Source of the DNA: Gammaproteobacteria bacterium | GTDB taxonomy: Bacteria; Pseudomonadota; Gammaproteobacteria; Xanthomonadales; Xanthomonadaceae | NCBI GenBank assembly: GCA_025352045.1 | Contig: JANXUD010000026.1 | Location: 1 to 64,000, forward strand | Reading direction: 5' to 3' | DNA length: 64,000 nt | In this document: positions 1 to 11,163 of the stretch, piece by piece | Numbering within the stretch: position 1 is the first letter of the stretch | Layout of the letters: every line of letters starts with the position of its first letter | Translations under genes and position numbers: made by a program | The notes under the pieces: generated by a model | What the model was told of the DNA's origin: nothing | The model's database searches: none | What the model saw: only the letters and a program-made list of their open reading frames with translations

Positions 1-165
1 GCGGCCTTCGGCACGGTGAGCATGGGCGGGCCGGTGATGGTCGGCATCAACCGCTACTCGTATGGCGACGGCGGCGACGCCGCAGCCGACCAGGAACTGG
101 CGCAGTGGCAGGCCTGGTTTGCGAAGCACTTCCCGGCGCCGGACACGGCGGCAACGGGCGGGTAA
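1..165 (+). CDS. C-terminal fragment of an unidentified protein
   Basis: An open frame runs in from the left edge and ends at a TAA at 163-165, giving 54 residues that end PAPDTAATGG. The composition is normal for a coding frame here and the stop is followed by about 100 nt before the next start, so this is the 3' end of a gene whose start lies outside the window. The fragment contains a Gly/Met-rich stretch (VSMGGPVMVGINRYSYG) followed by an acidic helix with several Trp (ELAQWQAWFAKHF). I do not recognise the family and no function is offered. Confidence 0.6.
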   Translation, partial: AAFGTVSMGGPVMVGINRYSYGDGGDAAADQELAQWQAWFAKHFPAPDTAATGG

Positions 166-265
166 TCCGCTCGCCGCGAGGCTTGGGGGACGCGCGGGCG
201 CGCCAACCGCGCGCCGACGGGCCGACCGCGCTACGCTGGCGGTCCCGAAGCCCGCGGAGCATCGC

Positions 266-1258
266 ATGAAGGCATTCGTGATCGACCGGTTCGGCGGACC
301 GCTGCACGCGGCCGACATGCCCAAGCCGCAGCCCGGCCGCGGCGACCTGCTGGTGCAGGTGCATGCGGCCAGCCTCAACCCGGTGGACTACAAGATCCGC
401 GACGGCAAGCTGAAGGCGATCGTCACGTATCGGCTACCGCTGATCCTGGGCAACGACTTCGCGGGCGTGGTGGCCGCCGTTGGTGCGGATGTGCGGCAGT
501 TCAAGGTCGGCGATGCGGTGTACGCGCGCGCCGACAAGGACCGCATCGGCAGCCTGGCCGAGTTCATCGTGGTGCGCGAGGACTCGGCCGCGCCCAAGCC
601 CGCCACGCTCAGCATGGAGCAGGCCGCGGCGGTGCCATTGGTCGCGCTGACCGCACTACAGGCCTTCGACCGCGCTGGACTGAAGGCCGGGCAGAAGGTG
701 CTGATCCACGCCGGCTCCGGCGGTGTCGGCACCGTCGCCATCCAGCTGGCCAAGCAGCGCGGCGCCTACGTCGCGACGACCACCAGCACCGCCAACGTCG
801 GCTGGGTCCAGGCGCTTGGCGCCGACCGCGTAATCGACTACAAGACCGACGACTTCGCAACGGAGCTGCGCGACTACGACATGGTGTTCGACACCCTGGG
901 CGGCGAGACCACGCAAGCATCGCTGGCCGTGCTCAAGCCCGGCGGGTGGCTGGTGTCGGTGTCCGGCCCGCCCGACCCCGGCTTCGCGCGGGAGTGGAAG
1001 CTGGGCTGGGTCAAGGAGCAGGTGATGCGGCTGCTGAGCATGCGGATCCGCAAACTCGCACGCCAGCGTGGCGTGAACTACGCGTTCCTGTTCATGCACC
1101 CGAGCGGTGCGCAGTTGCGCGAGTTGGGCGCGATGATCGACGCGGGCGCACTGCGTCCGGTGGTGGATCGGGTGTTTCCGTTCGAGGAGAGTGCGGAGGC
1201 GTTGGCGTACCTCGAGACTGGTCGGGCCAAGGGCAAGGTGGTGGTCCAGGTGCGCTGA
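266..1258 (+). CDS. NADPH:quinone reductase-like MDR oxidoreductase
   Basis: Predicted 330-residue member of the medium-chain dehydrogenase/reductase superfamily, of the zinc-independent quinone oxidoreductase type. The GroES-like half holds the HAASLNPVDYKIRDG stretch (about 33-47); the Rossmann half carries the nucleotide motif GSGGVG at 150-155, followed by AIQLAKQRGA. No Cys/His set for structural or catalytic zinc is seen. The C-terminus (FPFEESAEALAYLETGRAKG) is typical of the family. Start chosen at the ATG at 266, preceded by a GGAG-type ribosome site; an open frame continues upstream but has no site. It probably reduces quinones or enones with NADPH in the cytoplasm; substrate unknown. 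It stands alone, with a different type of gene following. Confidence 0.88.
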   Translation: MKAFVIDRFGGPLHAADMPKPQPGRGDLLVQVHAASLNPVDYKIRDGKLKAIVTYRLPLILGNDFAGVVAAVGADVRQFKVGDAVYARADKDRIGSLAEFIVVREDSAAPKPATLSMEQAAAVPLVALTALQAFDRAGLKAGQKVLIHAGSGGVGTVAIQLAKQRGAYVATTTSTANVGWVQALGADRVIDYKTDDFATELRDYDMVFDTLGGETTQASLAVLKPGGWLVSVSGPPDPGFAREWKLGWVKEQVMRLLSMRIRKLARQRGVNYAFLFMHPSGAQLRELGAMIDAGALRPVVDRVFPFEESAEALAYLETGRAKGKVVVQVR

Positions 1259-1359
1259 GGCGTCGGAACCCGACCAGCGTGAGCGGCGGCGCAATCGGCC
1301 TTCTGGCATGATCGGCGGCGGGGAGGTCGCACGCTCTGGCGCGACCATGGGGCTGGTGC

Positions 1360-3162
1360 ATGTCCTTCGTTGCCGAACTCAATCGTCGCAAGGTCTTCAA
1401 GGTCGGCGCGGCCTACCTCGTCGTGGCCTGGGTGCTGGTGCAGGCCGCATCGATCGGGTTCCCGGCCTTCGATGCGCCGCCATGGGCCTTGCGCATCTTC
1501 ATCCTGTTCGCCCTGCTCGGCTTCCCGATCGCGTTGGCGTTGGCCTGGGTCTTCGACGTCACGTCCGTCGGCCTCCGCCTGGATCCGAACGTCAACGGCA
1601 ACAAGCGCGTCTTCGCAGTGGCCTCTCTGTTCGTGGTGCTGGCGCTGGGCTGGTACTTCTACGGCCAGCCCAGCTTCCGCAAGGGCGACGCCACCACGCC
1701 CGCAAGCTATCCGGTGGCCGCCACCCATGCGCCCAGGAATTCCATTGCAGTCATGGCCTTCGATGACCTGAGCCCGGCGCACGACCAGGAGTATTTCTCC
1801 GACGGCATGTCCGAAGAGATCCTCAACGCCCTGGCCAAGGTGAAGGGGCTGAAGGTGATGGGGCGCGGTTCCTCCTTCGAGTACAAGGGCAAGAACGTCG
1901 GCGCCCGGCAGGTCGGCCAGGCGCTGGGCGTCGCGCACCTGCTGCAAGGCTCAGTGCGGCGGCAGGGCGACAAGCTGCGCATCAGTGCGTCATTGGTGCA
2001 GACCAGCGACGGCGCGCAGGTGTGGGCGCAGAGCTACGACGGCAACCTGGCCGACGTGTTCGCGCTGCAGGAAAGCTGCGCGCGCGACATCGCCGCGCAA
2101 TTGAAGGTGACGCTGGCCGCCGGCGAACTGGTCGCCAAGGCCTCCGACAGTCCGCAGGCCTACGCCTTGTTCGTCGAGGCGCAGACGTTGGTGAACCGGC
2201 GCTTCGGCGACAGCTTGCCGCGTGCGCTGGTCCTGCTGCAGAAGGCCACGGCCCTGGATCCGAAGTTTGCCCGCGCGTGGTCGAAGCAGGCAGTGGCCTA
2301 CGCCGTGCTGGCACAGTACACGGCCACCGACTGGGCGGCGAACTGGACGCTGTCCGATGCCGCGGCCCATCGTGCGCTCGCGCTCGATCCCAACGACGCC
2401 GAAGCCTACGCCGCGATCAGCTACAACGCCCTGTCCCAGCGTCGGTACGTGCAGATGGTCGAACCGATGCGCCGCGCACTCGCACTCGATCCCGACAATG
2501 GCTCGGTCGCGTTCTGGGCCTCGAACGAGACCTCGGCGATGGGGCGCACGAGCGCCGCCAGGACGCAGCTCGACGACATGCTCGCGCGCGATCCGCACAA
2601 TCCCCTGCTGCTGTTCTACCAGGGCTTCATGCTATGGCGCCTGCACGACGTCGCCGGCTCCCGGGACATGGTGCGCCGGATCGGTAACGACCAGTACCCG
2701 TATGCGCAGATGATGCTTTCCTGGCACAGCGATGCGGCCGGCGATACGGAAAAGGCCGTCGCCCAGCAGGTGAACGCGTTCGCGCCGATCGAATCAGGGT
2801 TCACGCACGCTGAGCTGGAAACCCTGTTTCGGGGTGTCTTCCAGGGCGACGCGGCGAAAGCGGCTGCATTAAAGGTGCTCGACGCGCGATCTGGCAGCGG
2901 ATGGGCGCCGACGCTGCTGTTGTACTTGGGCCAACCCAGCCGATCCTTCGCTGCGTTCGAGAAGGGCAAGACCGGGCTGTCGGATGCCTACCTCAACTGG
3001 CTGTGGCAACCCGAGGCGTGGTCGCGGAAGGCGCGCCAGGATCCTGCGTTCCCGGCCTTCGCCAAGCGCATCGGGATGCTCGACTACTGGAAGCAGAACG
3101 GCTGGCCGGACCTGTGCAAGCCCGCGCCCGCGCAGGGTCCCGACGCGCTCGCCTGCCAATGA
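1360..3162 (+). CDS. Membrane-anchored TolB/FlgO-like TPR protein
   Basis: 600-residue protein. The N-terminus (ELNRRKVFKVGAAYLVVAW) is the signature of a large family with a short cytoplasmic head and about three membrane helices (roughly 15-34, 46-66, 84-101). Residues 127-250 form the conserved domain seen in FlgO/TolB-N-like proteins (NSIAVMAFDDLSP, YFSDGMSEEI, LGVAHLLQGSVRRQGDKLRI), which in relatives often follows adenylate-cyclase or winged-helix domains; neither is present here. Residues about 260-560 look like tetratricopeptide repeats (ALDPNDAEAYAAISYNAL, ALDPDNGSVAFWASN). It is probably a scaffold in the inner membrane with its C-terminal part in the periplasm. It is monocistronic by spacing. 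Such proteins are often annotated as adenylate cyclases, which is not supported for this one. Confidence 0.85.
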   Translation: MSFVAELNRRKVFKVGAAYLVVAWVLVQAASIGFPAFDAPPWALRIFILFALLGFPIALALAWVFDVTSVGLRLDPNVNGNKRVFAVASLFVVLALGWYFYGQPSFRKGDATTPASYPVAATHAPRNSIAVMAFDDLSPAHDQEYFSDGMSEEILNALAKVKGLKVMGRGSSFEYKGKNVGARQVGQALGVAHLLQGSVRRQGDKLRISASLVQTSDGAQVWAQSYDGNLADVFALQESCARDIAAQLKVTLAAGELVAKASDSPQAYALFVEAQTLVNRRFGDSLPRALVLLQKATALDPKFARAWSKQAVAYAVLAQYTATDWAANWTLSDAAAHRALALDPNDAEAYAAISYNALSQRRYVQMVEPMRRALALDPDNGSVAFWASNETSAMGRTSAARTQLDDMLARDPHNPLLLFYQGFMLWRLHDVAGSRDMVRRIGNDQYPYAQMMLSWHSDAAGDTEKAVAQQVNAFAPIESGFTHAELETLFRGVFQGDAAKAAALKVLDARSGSGWAPTLLLYLGQPSRSFAAFEKGKTGLSDAYLNWLWQPEAWSRKARQDPAFPAFAKRIGMLDYWKQNGWPDLCKPAPAQGPDALACQ

Positions 3163-3248
3163 GGTAAAACGTAGGGGCTTCGTCGCGGAACTGAAGCGCT
3201 GCGATCTCATTCGCTCGCGTCGCAACAGCGGGGTGCCCTATCGCCGAG

Positions 3249-3713
3249 TCAGGAGTGGAGGATCAACACCGAAGAGACGACGGCGGTCGTCGCAACCAGC
3301 AGGGCCATTGACCACTTGGGGATGACGTCCATTCCTACCGCATCGAACTTCGCCCAGGCGGAGGGATAGATGGACTCGTCTGCCAAGTAGGCGCCGACTT
3401 CAAATAGGCGATCATGTTTGTCGACACGGACAAGGATTCCGCGCAGCTCCTGGATCAGCCTCGACGCTTTCAGGATAAGCCAGCTGGCCGCGCCGGCCGC
3501 CACCACGAACACCGCGATCAGCATGATCTTCAGCGCAAGCGAGAGCTGGGATTTGTCGACGCCAAAGGTGGATACGCCAACGATCCCGGACGAAACAAGT
3601 ATGCTGACTTCAAGGCAAAGCTTGTGCCAGTACATCATGTAGTCCGCGACAGTTGCACGCACATTGAGTGTCACGTCCTGCTTCAGCTTCAACTCTTCAA
3701 GATCCTGCACCAT
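3249..3713 (-). CDS. Small three-helix membrane protein, function unknown
   Basis: 154-residue protein with three hydrophobic segments (about 33-50, 60-83 and 134-151) and a charged middle region (ELRGILVRVDKHDRLFEVG). The N-terminal 30 residues are polar and probably cytoplasmic. Base composition is visibly lower in G+C than the flanking genes and codon use is more mixed, so it may be recently acquired. It reads away from the gap at 3714-3969 and towards the TPR gene. I do not recognise a family. Confidence 0.7.
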   Translation of the reverse strand: MVQDLEELKLKQDVTLNVRATVADYMMYWHKLCLEVSILVSSGIVGVSTFGVDKSQLSLALKIMLIAVFVVAAGAASWLILKASRLIQELRGILVRVDKHDRLFEVGAYLADESIYPSAWAKFDAVGMDVIPKWSMALLVATTAVVSSVLILHS

Positions 3714-3969
3714 GTCGCTCGCCCCGATTATCGATGAGATTGCCTAGGCTCGCACATTTGTGCACGTGGCGGCTGGCGTGGCTAGATCCGAGCCCTGGCC
3801 GATCGCATGTGAAGGCGCTCGACACAACCGCGTTCGGGACTGAGCAACCCTTCGGACAGCTGGTGAAGACGGGTTTCGGGCGCGGGACCCTCTAATAATT
3901 CACACGCCGTACGAGCGCCGCCTCCCCTGTGAACCGCCCGTTCGAAACGCCATTCCGCTCGTGGCCTGC
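3714..3969. other. 256-nt intergenic region, nothing recognised
   Basis: Separates two minus-strand orphan genes. It holds several short stops in all frames, a run of modest G+C including CTAATAATT near 3891-3899, and no recognisable tRNA, repeat or terminator. It must hold the promoter of the gene at 3249-3713, but no convincing -35/-10 pair was found. Confidence 0.4.
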
Positions 3970-4455
3970 TCAGCCTTTTGCAGGCGAGGCCGGAGCTGCC
4001 CCCTTTGATTCTCCGAAGAAGGCCCGCACTTTTTTGGCCGTTTCAATTGTCCATTCGCGGCACGATGTGCAAGATGGAAGCGGTACCATCTCGCCCTTGT
4101 CGCCAACGATCAGCACCGTCATTCCGACATGCACTGGCCACACCTCCGCCCATTGGCTACGGCGCTTGCTGCTCGGGTCGTTGTAGTTGGCGTACGAGTA
4201 GATTTCGCCAATCTCGGACGGGTTGCCTTTGAACTGGATCTGCGGCGCGACTTTGTGGACGACCCGAACCGCAGTCTTCATGCGGATATGGTCGAAGTTA
4301 CCGAGCTCGCCGTGCACGCGAGACTCAACGACGGTCCCTTCGTAAACGATCTGTGCCTTACGCAGTTCGGCTTCGAGCGAAAAGTCCATGCAGATCGCGC
4401 CAACGCCAGCTGGCACCAGCGCCGCAAACATTGCAATGCATGCGCCGCGGCCCAT
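3970..4455 (-). CDS. Secreted protein of unknown function
   Basis: 161 residues with a likely Sec signal peptide at 1-20 (GACIAMFAALVPAGVGA, cleavage near GA/IC). The mature part begins with a Cys and later has a CxxC pair (PLPSCTSCREW, about 127-135), suggesting a periplasmic fold with disulfides. The region RVHGELGNFDHIRMKTAVRV resembles beta-rich repeats but I cannot name the family. It lies 63 nt downstream of aceE on the same strand, so it could be read through from aceE, but its lower G+C and lack of a metabolic link argue for an independent insert. Confidence 0.7.
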   Translation of the reverse strand: MGRGACIAMFAALVPAGVGAICMDFSLEAELRKAQIVYEGTVVESRVHGELGNFDHIRMKTAVRVVHKVAPQIQFKGNPSEIGEIYSYANYNDPSSKRRSQWAEVWPVHVGMTVLIVGDKGEMVPLPSCTSCREWTIETAKKVRAFFGESKGAAPASPAKG

Positions 4456-4518
4456 GCGTCCTCCCGGGGACGTGCTTGATCTGGCTGCCGGAGGCCGGAA
4501 GCTGCCCAGCGACTCGGG

Positions 4519-7203
<2,685 letters not shown>

Positions 7204-7270
7204 GCCGTTCTCGATGCTTTCTCGTTGACCTGAAAGTTTAGCGCAGGGGGTCGGCGGGCGGGCCGGGGTG

Positions 7271-7318
7271 TTGACAGGCCCGGGGCGCGGGCCTATATTC
7301 ACCTTTATGGGTGAATAT
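7271..7318 (+). promoter_or_regulatory. sigma70-type promoter and palindromic operator of the arsR operon
   Basis: TTGACA at 7271-7276 and TATATT at 7294-7299 are separated by 17 nt, a near-consensus promoter. A perfect 9-bp dyad, ATATTCACC (7295-7303) and GGTGAATAT (7310-7318), overlaps the -10 box and the ATG at 7307. The expected transcription start is about 7306-7307, so the message would be leaderless. The position of the dyad fits autorepression by the ArsR-family product of the first gene. Confidence 0.8.
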
Positions 7319-7684
7319 CAAACCAACACGCGGCTCGACGACCTGTTCGGCGCCATCGCCGATCCGACCCGCCGCGCCATCCTCGACAGGCTGGCCCGCG
7401 GCGACGCCCGGGTCACCGACGTGGCCGCCGACTTCACCATCTCGCTCAACTCCGTGTCCAAGCATGTACGCATGCTCGAGCGCGCCGGACTGGTGTCGCG
7501 CACGGTGAAAGGCCGCGAGCACCTGCTCACCCTCAATCCCGAGCCCATGGACGAAGCGGCGCGCTGGATCGAGCACCACCGCCGGTTCTGGAACGACGCC
7601 CTGGCCCGCCTCGAGCAGTTCGTCACGAGCAAGACACCGCCACGCACACCGCCACGCACCCCACCCCGCAGGAGCCGCAAATGA
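7307..7684 (+). CDS. ArsR-family transcriptional regulator
   Basis: 125 residues with the winged helix-turn-helix of the ArsR subgroup that is paired with SRPBCC proteins: ADPTRRAILDRLARGDARVTD (18-38) and SLNSVSKHVRMLERAGLVSR (46-65). No metal-binding Cys cluster is seen, so a non-metal effector is likely. The ATG at 7307 is chosen because it matches the usual N-terminus of the subgroup and sits at the expected transcription start of a strong promoter; a start 13 codons upstream would lie within that promoter. The C-terminus is a Thr-Pro-Pro-Arg tail (110-125) encoded by a 12-nt tandem repeat. The stop overlaps the next ATG by 4 nt. Probably autoregulated through the dyad at 7295-7318. Confidence 0.92.
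   Translation: MGEYQTNTRLDDLFGAIADPTRRAILDRLARGDARVTDVAADFTISLNSVSKHVRMLERAGLVSRTVKGREHLLTLNPEPMDEAARWIEHHRRFWNDALARLEQFVTSKTPPRTPPRTPPRRSRK
7634..7669 (+). repeat. 12-nt tandem repeat in the 3' end of the arsR gene
   Basis: ACACCGCCACGC occurs at 7634-7645 and again at 7646-7657, followed by a degenerate third copy to 7669. The repeats encode a TPPR-type tail. Length variation between strains is expected. Confidence 0.7.
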
Positions 7685-8121
7685 ACGCTGTCGTCAGTCC
7701 CGCCGTCGTTGAAGTCCGCCGCACCATCAAGGCCACGCCTGCCGCGCTGTTCCAGGCCTGGCTCGAGCCCGCCAGCATCGGCACGTGGATGCGTCCCTTC
7801 GATGGCACGCAGACAGACGCCACCATCGACGCGCGCGTTGGTGGCGGCTACACGCTCAACATGCACACGCCGCGCGGCGTGGTGGCGCACCATGGCGAGT
7901 ACGTGCTGATCGAGCCGAACGCGAAGCTGGTGTTCACCTGGAATTCCCCGCACACCGGCGGCGATTCGCTGGTGACGGTCACCTTCACGCCCGTGAAGGG
8001 CGGCACCGAACTGGTCCTGGTGCACGAGAAGCTGCCCGCCGACAAGGTCAGTCCGCACAACGACGGCTGGAACAGCGGGCTGGACAAGCTGGTCGCCTTT
8101 GCCGAAGCGCGCAACCCGTGA
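7681..8121 (+). CDS. SRPBCC / AHSA1-like domain protein
   Basis: 146 residues with the START/Bet v1-like fold pattern: VRRTIKATPAALFQAWLEPASIGTWM at the N-terminus (read in two parts, 11-36), a middle GGGYTLNMHTPRG, and the C-terminal amphipathic helix NDGWNSGLDKLVAFAE. This family binds hydrophobic ligands or acts on Hsp90-type partners, and in bacteria is very often the second gene of an ArsR operon, as here. It overlaps arsR by 4 nt (ATGA) and the next gene by 1 nt (TGATG), so the three are almost certainly co-translated. The ligand is unknown. Confidence 0.88.
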   Translation: MNAVVSPAVVEVRRTIKATPAALFQAWLEPASIGTWMRPFDGTQTDATIDARVGGGYTLNMHTPRGVVAHHGEYVLIEPNAKLVFTWNSPHTGGDSLVTVTFTPVKGGTELVLVHEKLPADKVSPHNDGWNSGLDKLVAFAEARNP

Positions 8122-8756
8122 TGATCCTCACTACCTACGACTGGGTGCCCGACGGGCCGCGCGGCTATGTGCGCGACCTGCGCGTGCGCTGGGCGCTGGA
8201 AGAGGCCGCCATCCCCTACACCGTCGAGAGCACGTCGTTCCGCACGCGGGAGGCCGCGCACCTGAGGCACCAGCCGTTCGCGCAGGTGCCCTGGCTGACC
8301 GATGGCGACCTGTCGATCTTCGAGAGCGGCGCCATCCTGCTCCACCTCGGCGAGCGCAGCGAACAACTCATGCCCACGGATGCGAGCGGCCGCAGCGAGG
8401 TGACGGAATGGCTGTTCGCCGCGCTCAACTCGGTAGAGATGGCCAGCCTGCCCTGGACCATCTTCAAGTTCTCCGGCAATGCCGCGGACACGCCGGGATT
8501 CAAACTGCTCGACGGCTTCCTGCAGGGCCGCCTGCAGCGCATGGAGGCGGTGCTGGCAGGGCGCGAATGGTTGTCCGATGCGTTCTCCGTCGCCGACATC
8601 CTGATGTCGGACGTGCTGCGCCTGGTGCACCGGCTCGAGGGGCTGGCGGCCTTTCCCGCCTGTCGCGCCTACGTGGAGCGCGCAATGGCCCGCCCCGCCT
8701 TCGCCAAGGCGCTCGCGGACCAGATGGCCCACTTCGCCGCCGCGGATCCCGCCTGA
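8121..8756 (+). CDS. Glutathione S-transferase family protein
   Basis: 211 residues. An N-terminal thioredoxin-like domain (1-80) contains LRVRWALEEAAIPYTVEST and the conserved cis-Pro region FAQVPWLTDGDLSIFESGAILLHLGER (in pieces, about 54-82); the all-helical C-terminal domain ends LADQMAHFAAADPA. The catalytic Ser/Tyr/Cys of the N-terminal loop is not obvious, since DWVPDGPRGYVRD takes that place, so the class is uncertain. Third gene of the arsR operon; the ATG overlaps the previous stop. A role in detoxifying the effector sensed by the ArsR protein is an inference from context. Confidence 0.85.
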   Translation: MILTTYDWVPDGPRGYVRDLRVRWALEEAAIPYTVESTSFRTREAAHLRHQPFAQVPWLTDGDLSIFESGAILLHLGERSEQLMPTDASGRSEVTEWLFAALNSVEMASLPWTIFKFSGNAADTPGFKLLDGFLQGRLQRMEAVLAGREWLSDAFSVADILMSDVLRLVHRLEGLAAFPACRAYVERAMARPAFAKALADQMAHFAAADPA

Positions 8757-8861
8757 GGAAGCGCGAGACGCGAATACGAGCGGCGCGCACTGTCCTGCGA
8801 TCGGCACATTGCGCGTTGACTGACCCAAGTGCCAACGGGCGCCCGACCTGGAGCGCCCCCG

Positions 8862-10259
8862 ATGCACGTCTCGACGACCCGCCGCCGTTTCCTCGTCGGC
8901 GCCACCGCCGCGGCCGCCGCGCTGCTGCTGCCGCTGCAATCGAAGCTCGCGCGCGCCATGCAGCTCCAGCCCGGCCGCAACTGGCAGCTGCCGACGCCCT
9001 GGGCGCCGCGCCAGTCCGACCGCCCGATGCCGAACGTCGACACCTGGCTGGCCAGCCATCCCAATGTGCGCGACGCGATCGTCTGGGAACGCAGCGATGG
9101 CGTGCGGGTGCCGTACAGCGCCTGGGGCCGCTCGCAGGGCGAGCTGGCACAGGCCTACGCCGATGCCTACCACGGCGTGCCGACCGGCCTGCCGAAGGTG
9201 CCGACCAACATCGGCAAGCCAGGGACGACGGTGCTGTCGGCCAGCGAGGCGTGGCATTTCTACCTCGCGCATGTCGCGCACAGCCTGGCCGTGGAACTGC
9301 GCGGCGACCTGCCCTGGTCGCTGACGAACATGCCCTGGCTGGAGCTGGCCGTGCTGTTCGACAGCAGCCAGTACTTCGACTGGAACCAGGCCGCCGGCGG
9401 CTACCAGCTTGGCAGCATGACCGGGTTCAGCACCTTCGCGCCGCCCGATTTCGTCTACGGCTTCCTGCAGGCCAACGCGATCCCGAACGCCCTGATGCTG
9501 CCCGCCGGCCAGTCGGATCCGAAAGTCGTGACCGCCGCCAGGCAGCGCGCCACCGTGGCCCTGCTCGACTGGTGCGGCGACAAGCTCTCGCACTTCTTCG
9601 ACAAGACGGATTCCGCCAACCTGCTCCTGCACTGGCAGTACGACGGCGGCCCGCCGGTCGCGCGGATCATCGAGGGCACGATCAACCCGAACTTCTCGCC
9701 CACCATGCGGCACTGGACCGCGGGCTGCTTCGGCACCACTGCCTTTCTGCGCGCGGTGATGCGCACGATGAACATGGGCGTGCAGGTGTACGGGACCTAT
9801 GCTTCCGGCCACACCATCCCGCATTTCATGGCGCTGGACGCCTACCTGGGCCATGGCGATGACCCGTACACGAGCACCGCGGATTTTTCCGAGCGCGTGG
9901 TCGGGGCGGGCCTGGCCTATCCGCGCGCCGAATTGCTCTTGGATGCCGCCACGCACGACACCTGGTTCACCCAGGCCATGCCTTACGACCAGAGCCTGGC
10001 GAACGTGGGCCGGCGGGTGAATGAGCTGGTCCTGAAATACCTGCCGCTCGGCCTGATGGTGGCCGCCATCAACGACGAATGGACCAAGGCTGACCACGCC
10101 AGCGGAACGGTCTACGACGGCCTGAAGCTCAATTACAGTCTCGCGCAGCTGGAAGCGATGGACCTGTGGGGAAAGATCGACGCCAAGATCGCCGCACAGG
10201 GCGGCCAGGATGTGGTCATGGCGCTGCACGACCTGGCGTCGCTGGAAAAGGAATCCTGA
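8862..10259 (+). CDS. Tat-exported transglutaminase-like protein
   Basis: 465 residues. The first 30 form a twin-arginine signal (STTRRRFLVGATAAAAALLL), so the folded protein is exported to the periplasm. Near the middle, residues 286-336 have the layout of the transglutaminase-like superfamily: Cys289 in TAGCFGTTAFLRAV, His317 in ASGHTIPHFMALD, Asp326, then YLGHGDDPY. The N-terminal 150 residues, including SEAWHFYLAHVAHSLAVELR, are not assigned. Start chosen at 8862 (GGAG upstream) rather than an open extension 11 codons earlier, because the RR motif then sits at the right distance. Not obviously linked to modA downstream, which has its own leader. The catalytic assignment is from pattern alone. 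Confidence 0.72.
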   Translation: MHVSTTRRRFLVGATAAAAALLLPLQSKLARAMQLQPGRNWQLPTPWAPRQSDRPMPNVDTWLASHPNVRDAIVWERSDGVRVPYSAWGRSQGELAQAYADAYHGVPTGLPKVPTNIGKPGTTVLSASEAWHFYLAHVAHSLAVELRGDLPWSLTNMPWLELAVLFDSSQYFDWNQAAGGYQLGSMTGFSTFAPPDFVYGFLQANAIPNALMLPAGQSDPKVVTAARQRATVALLDWCGDKLSHFFDKTDSANLLLHWQYDGGPPVARIIEGTINPNFSPTMRHWTAGCFGTTAFLRAVMRTMNMGVQVYGTYASGHTIPHFMALDAYLGHGDDPYTSTADFSERVVGAGLAYPRAELLLDAATHDTWFTQAMPYDQSLANVGRRVNELVLKYLPLGLMVAAINDEWTKADHASGTVYDGLKLNYSLAQLEAMDLWGKIDAKIAAQGGQDVVMALHDLASLEKES

Positions 10260-10383
10260 CGACCGCGCGCCGCCGCGCGGCACGCGCTTGCACGACGCAC
10301 AGGCGCGCGGCGGCACACTGGCAGGCGGCAAGTCGCGGGCGGACGGTCTAGAATCCGCGCACCGCCCGAGTGGAGTTGCGCCC

Positions 10384-11163
10384 TTGCGCCTGACCCAGTT
10401 TGCGCCGATCGCGCTCTGCCTCGGCGCGCTCGCCGCCACCACGGCCGCCTCCGCCTCCGCCGCGCCCGAGCCGATGACCGTCTTCGCGGCGTCAAGCCTG
10501 AAGGAGTCGCTCGACGCGGTCGCCGTCGCCTGGACCGCGCAGTCGGGGCAGAAGGTGGTGGTGTCCTACGCGGCCAGTTCGGCGTTGGCCAAGCAGATCG
10601 AGCAGGCCGCGCCGGCGGATGTCTTCATCTCCGCCGACACCGAGTGGATGGAGTACCTGGCCGAGCGCAAGGCAGTGGACGCGGCGTCGCGCTTCGACCT
10701 GGTGCGCAACCAACTGGTGCTGGTCGCACCCGCGGCCGGCGGCCCCGCGCATGTCGCGCTGCGCGGGGCGGCGCTGGCGCAGGCGCTTGGGGCCGACGGC
10801 CGCCTGGCCGTGGCGGAAACGCAGAACGTGCCGGCTGGCCGCTACGCCCGGCAGTCCCTGACCGCGCTGGGCCTGTGGGACGGCGTCGCCGCACACCTGG
10901 CGCCGGCCGAAAACGTGCGCGCGGCGCTGGCCTTCGTCGCGCGCGGCGAATCGCCGCTGGGCATCGTGTACGAAACCGATGCCCGCGCCGAGCCGCGGGT
11001 GCGCGTGGTCGCGCGCTTCCCGGACAACTCGCACGCGCCGATCGTCTATCCGGCTGCGCGCGTGGCCGCGTCGCCGCGCGCGCGCGCTGGCGGCTTCCTC
11101 GCCTACCTGCACAGCGTCGGCGCCCGCGCGATCTTCCTGCGCGCCGGCTTCAGCAAGCCCTGA
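10384..11163 (+). CDS. modA: Molybdate ABC transporter periplasmic binding protein
   Basis: 259 residues starting at a TTG (10384) with GGAG at 10372-10375 eight nt upstream; no ATG or GTG offers a signal peptide in this frame. Residues 1-27 (FAPIALCLGALAATTAASA) are a Sec signal. The mature start MTVFAASSLKESLDAVA contains the Ser of the oxyanion site, and the rest (VVSYAASSALAKQIEQ, VFISADTEWMEYL, GIVYETDAR) matches ModA. It captures molybdate or tungstate for the permease encoded next. A TAGAAT -10-like box lies at 10349-10354. Confidence 0.93.
   Translation: MRLTQFAPIALCLGALAATTAASASAAPEPMTVFAASSLKESLDAVAVAWTAQSGQKVVVSYAASSALAKQIEQAAPADVFISADTEWMEYLAERKAVDAASRFDLVRNQLVLVAPAAGGPAHVALRGAALAQALGADGRLAVAETQNVPAGRYARQSLTALGLWDGVAAHLAPAENVRAALAFVARGESPLGIVYETDARAEPRVRVVARFPDNSHAPIVYPAARVAASPRARAGGFLAYLHSVGARAIFLRAGFSKP

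Noticed and set aside
1360..3162. Adenylate cyclase
   Set aside because: The N-terminus resembles proteins annotated this way, but no cyclase catalytic domain is present.
3714..3969. tRNA or small RNA gene
   Set aside because: No cloverleaf, no anticodon arm or CCA end could be traced on either strand.
7848..10442. Long minus-strand frame antisense to the SRPBCC, GST and transglutaminase-like genes
   Set aside because: Composition is that of a shadow frame and the plus-strand genes are supported by motifs and overlaps.
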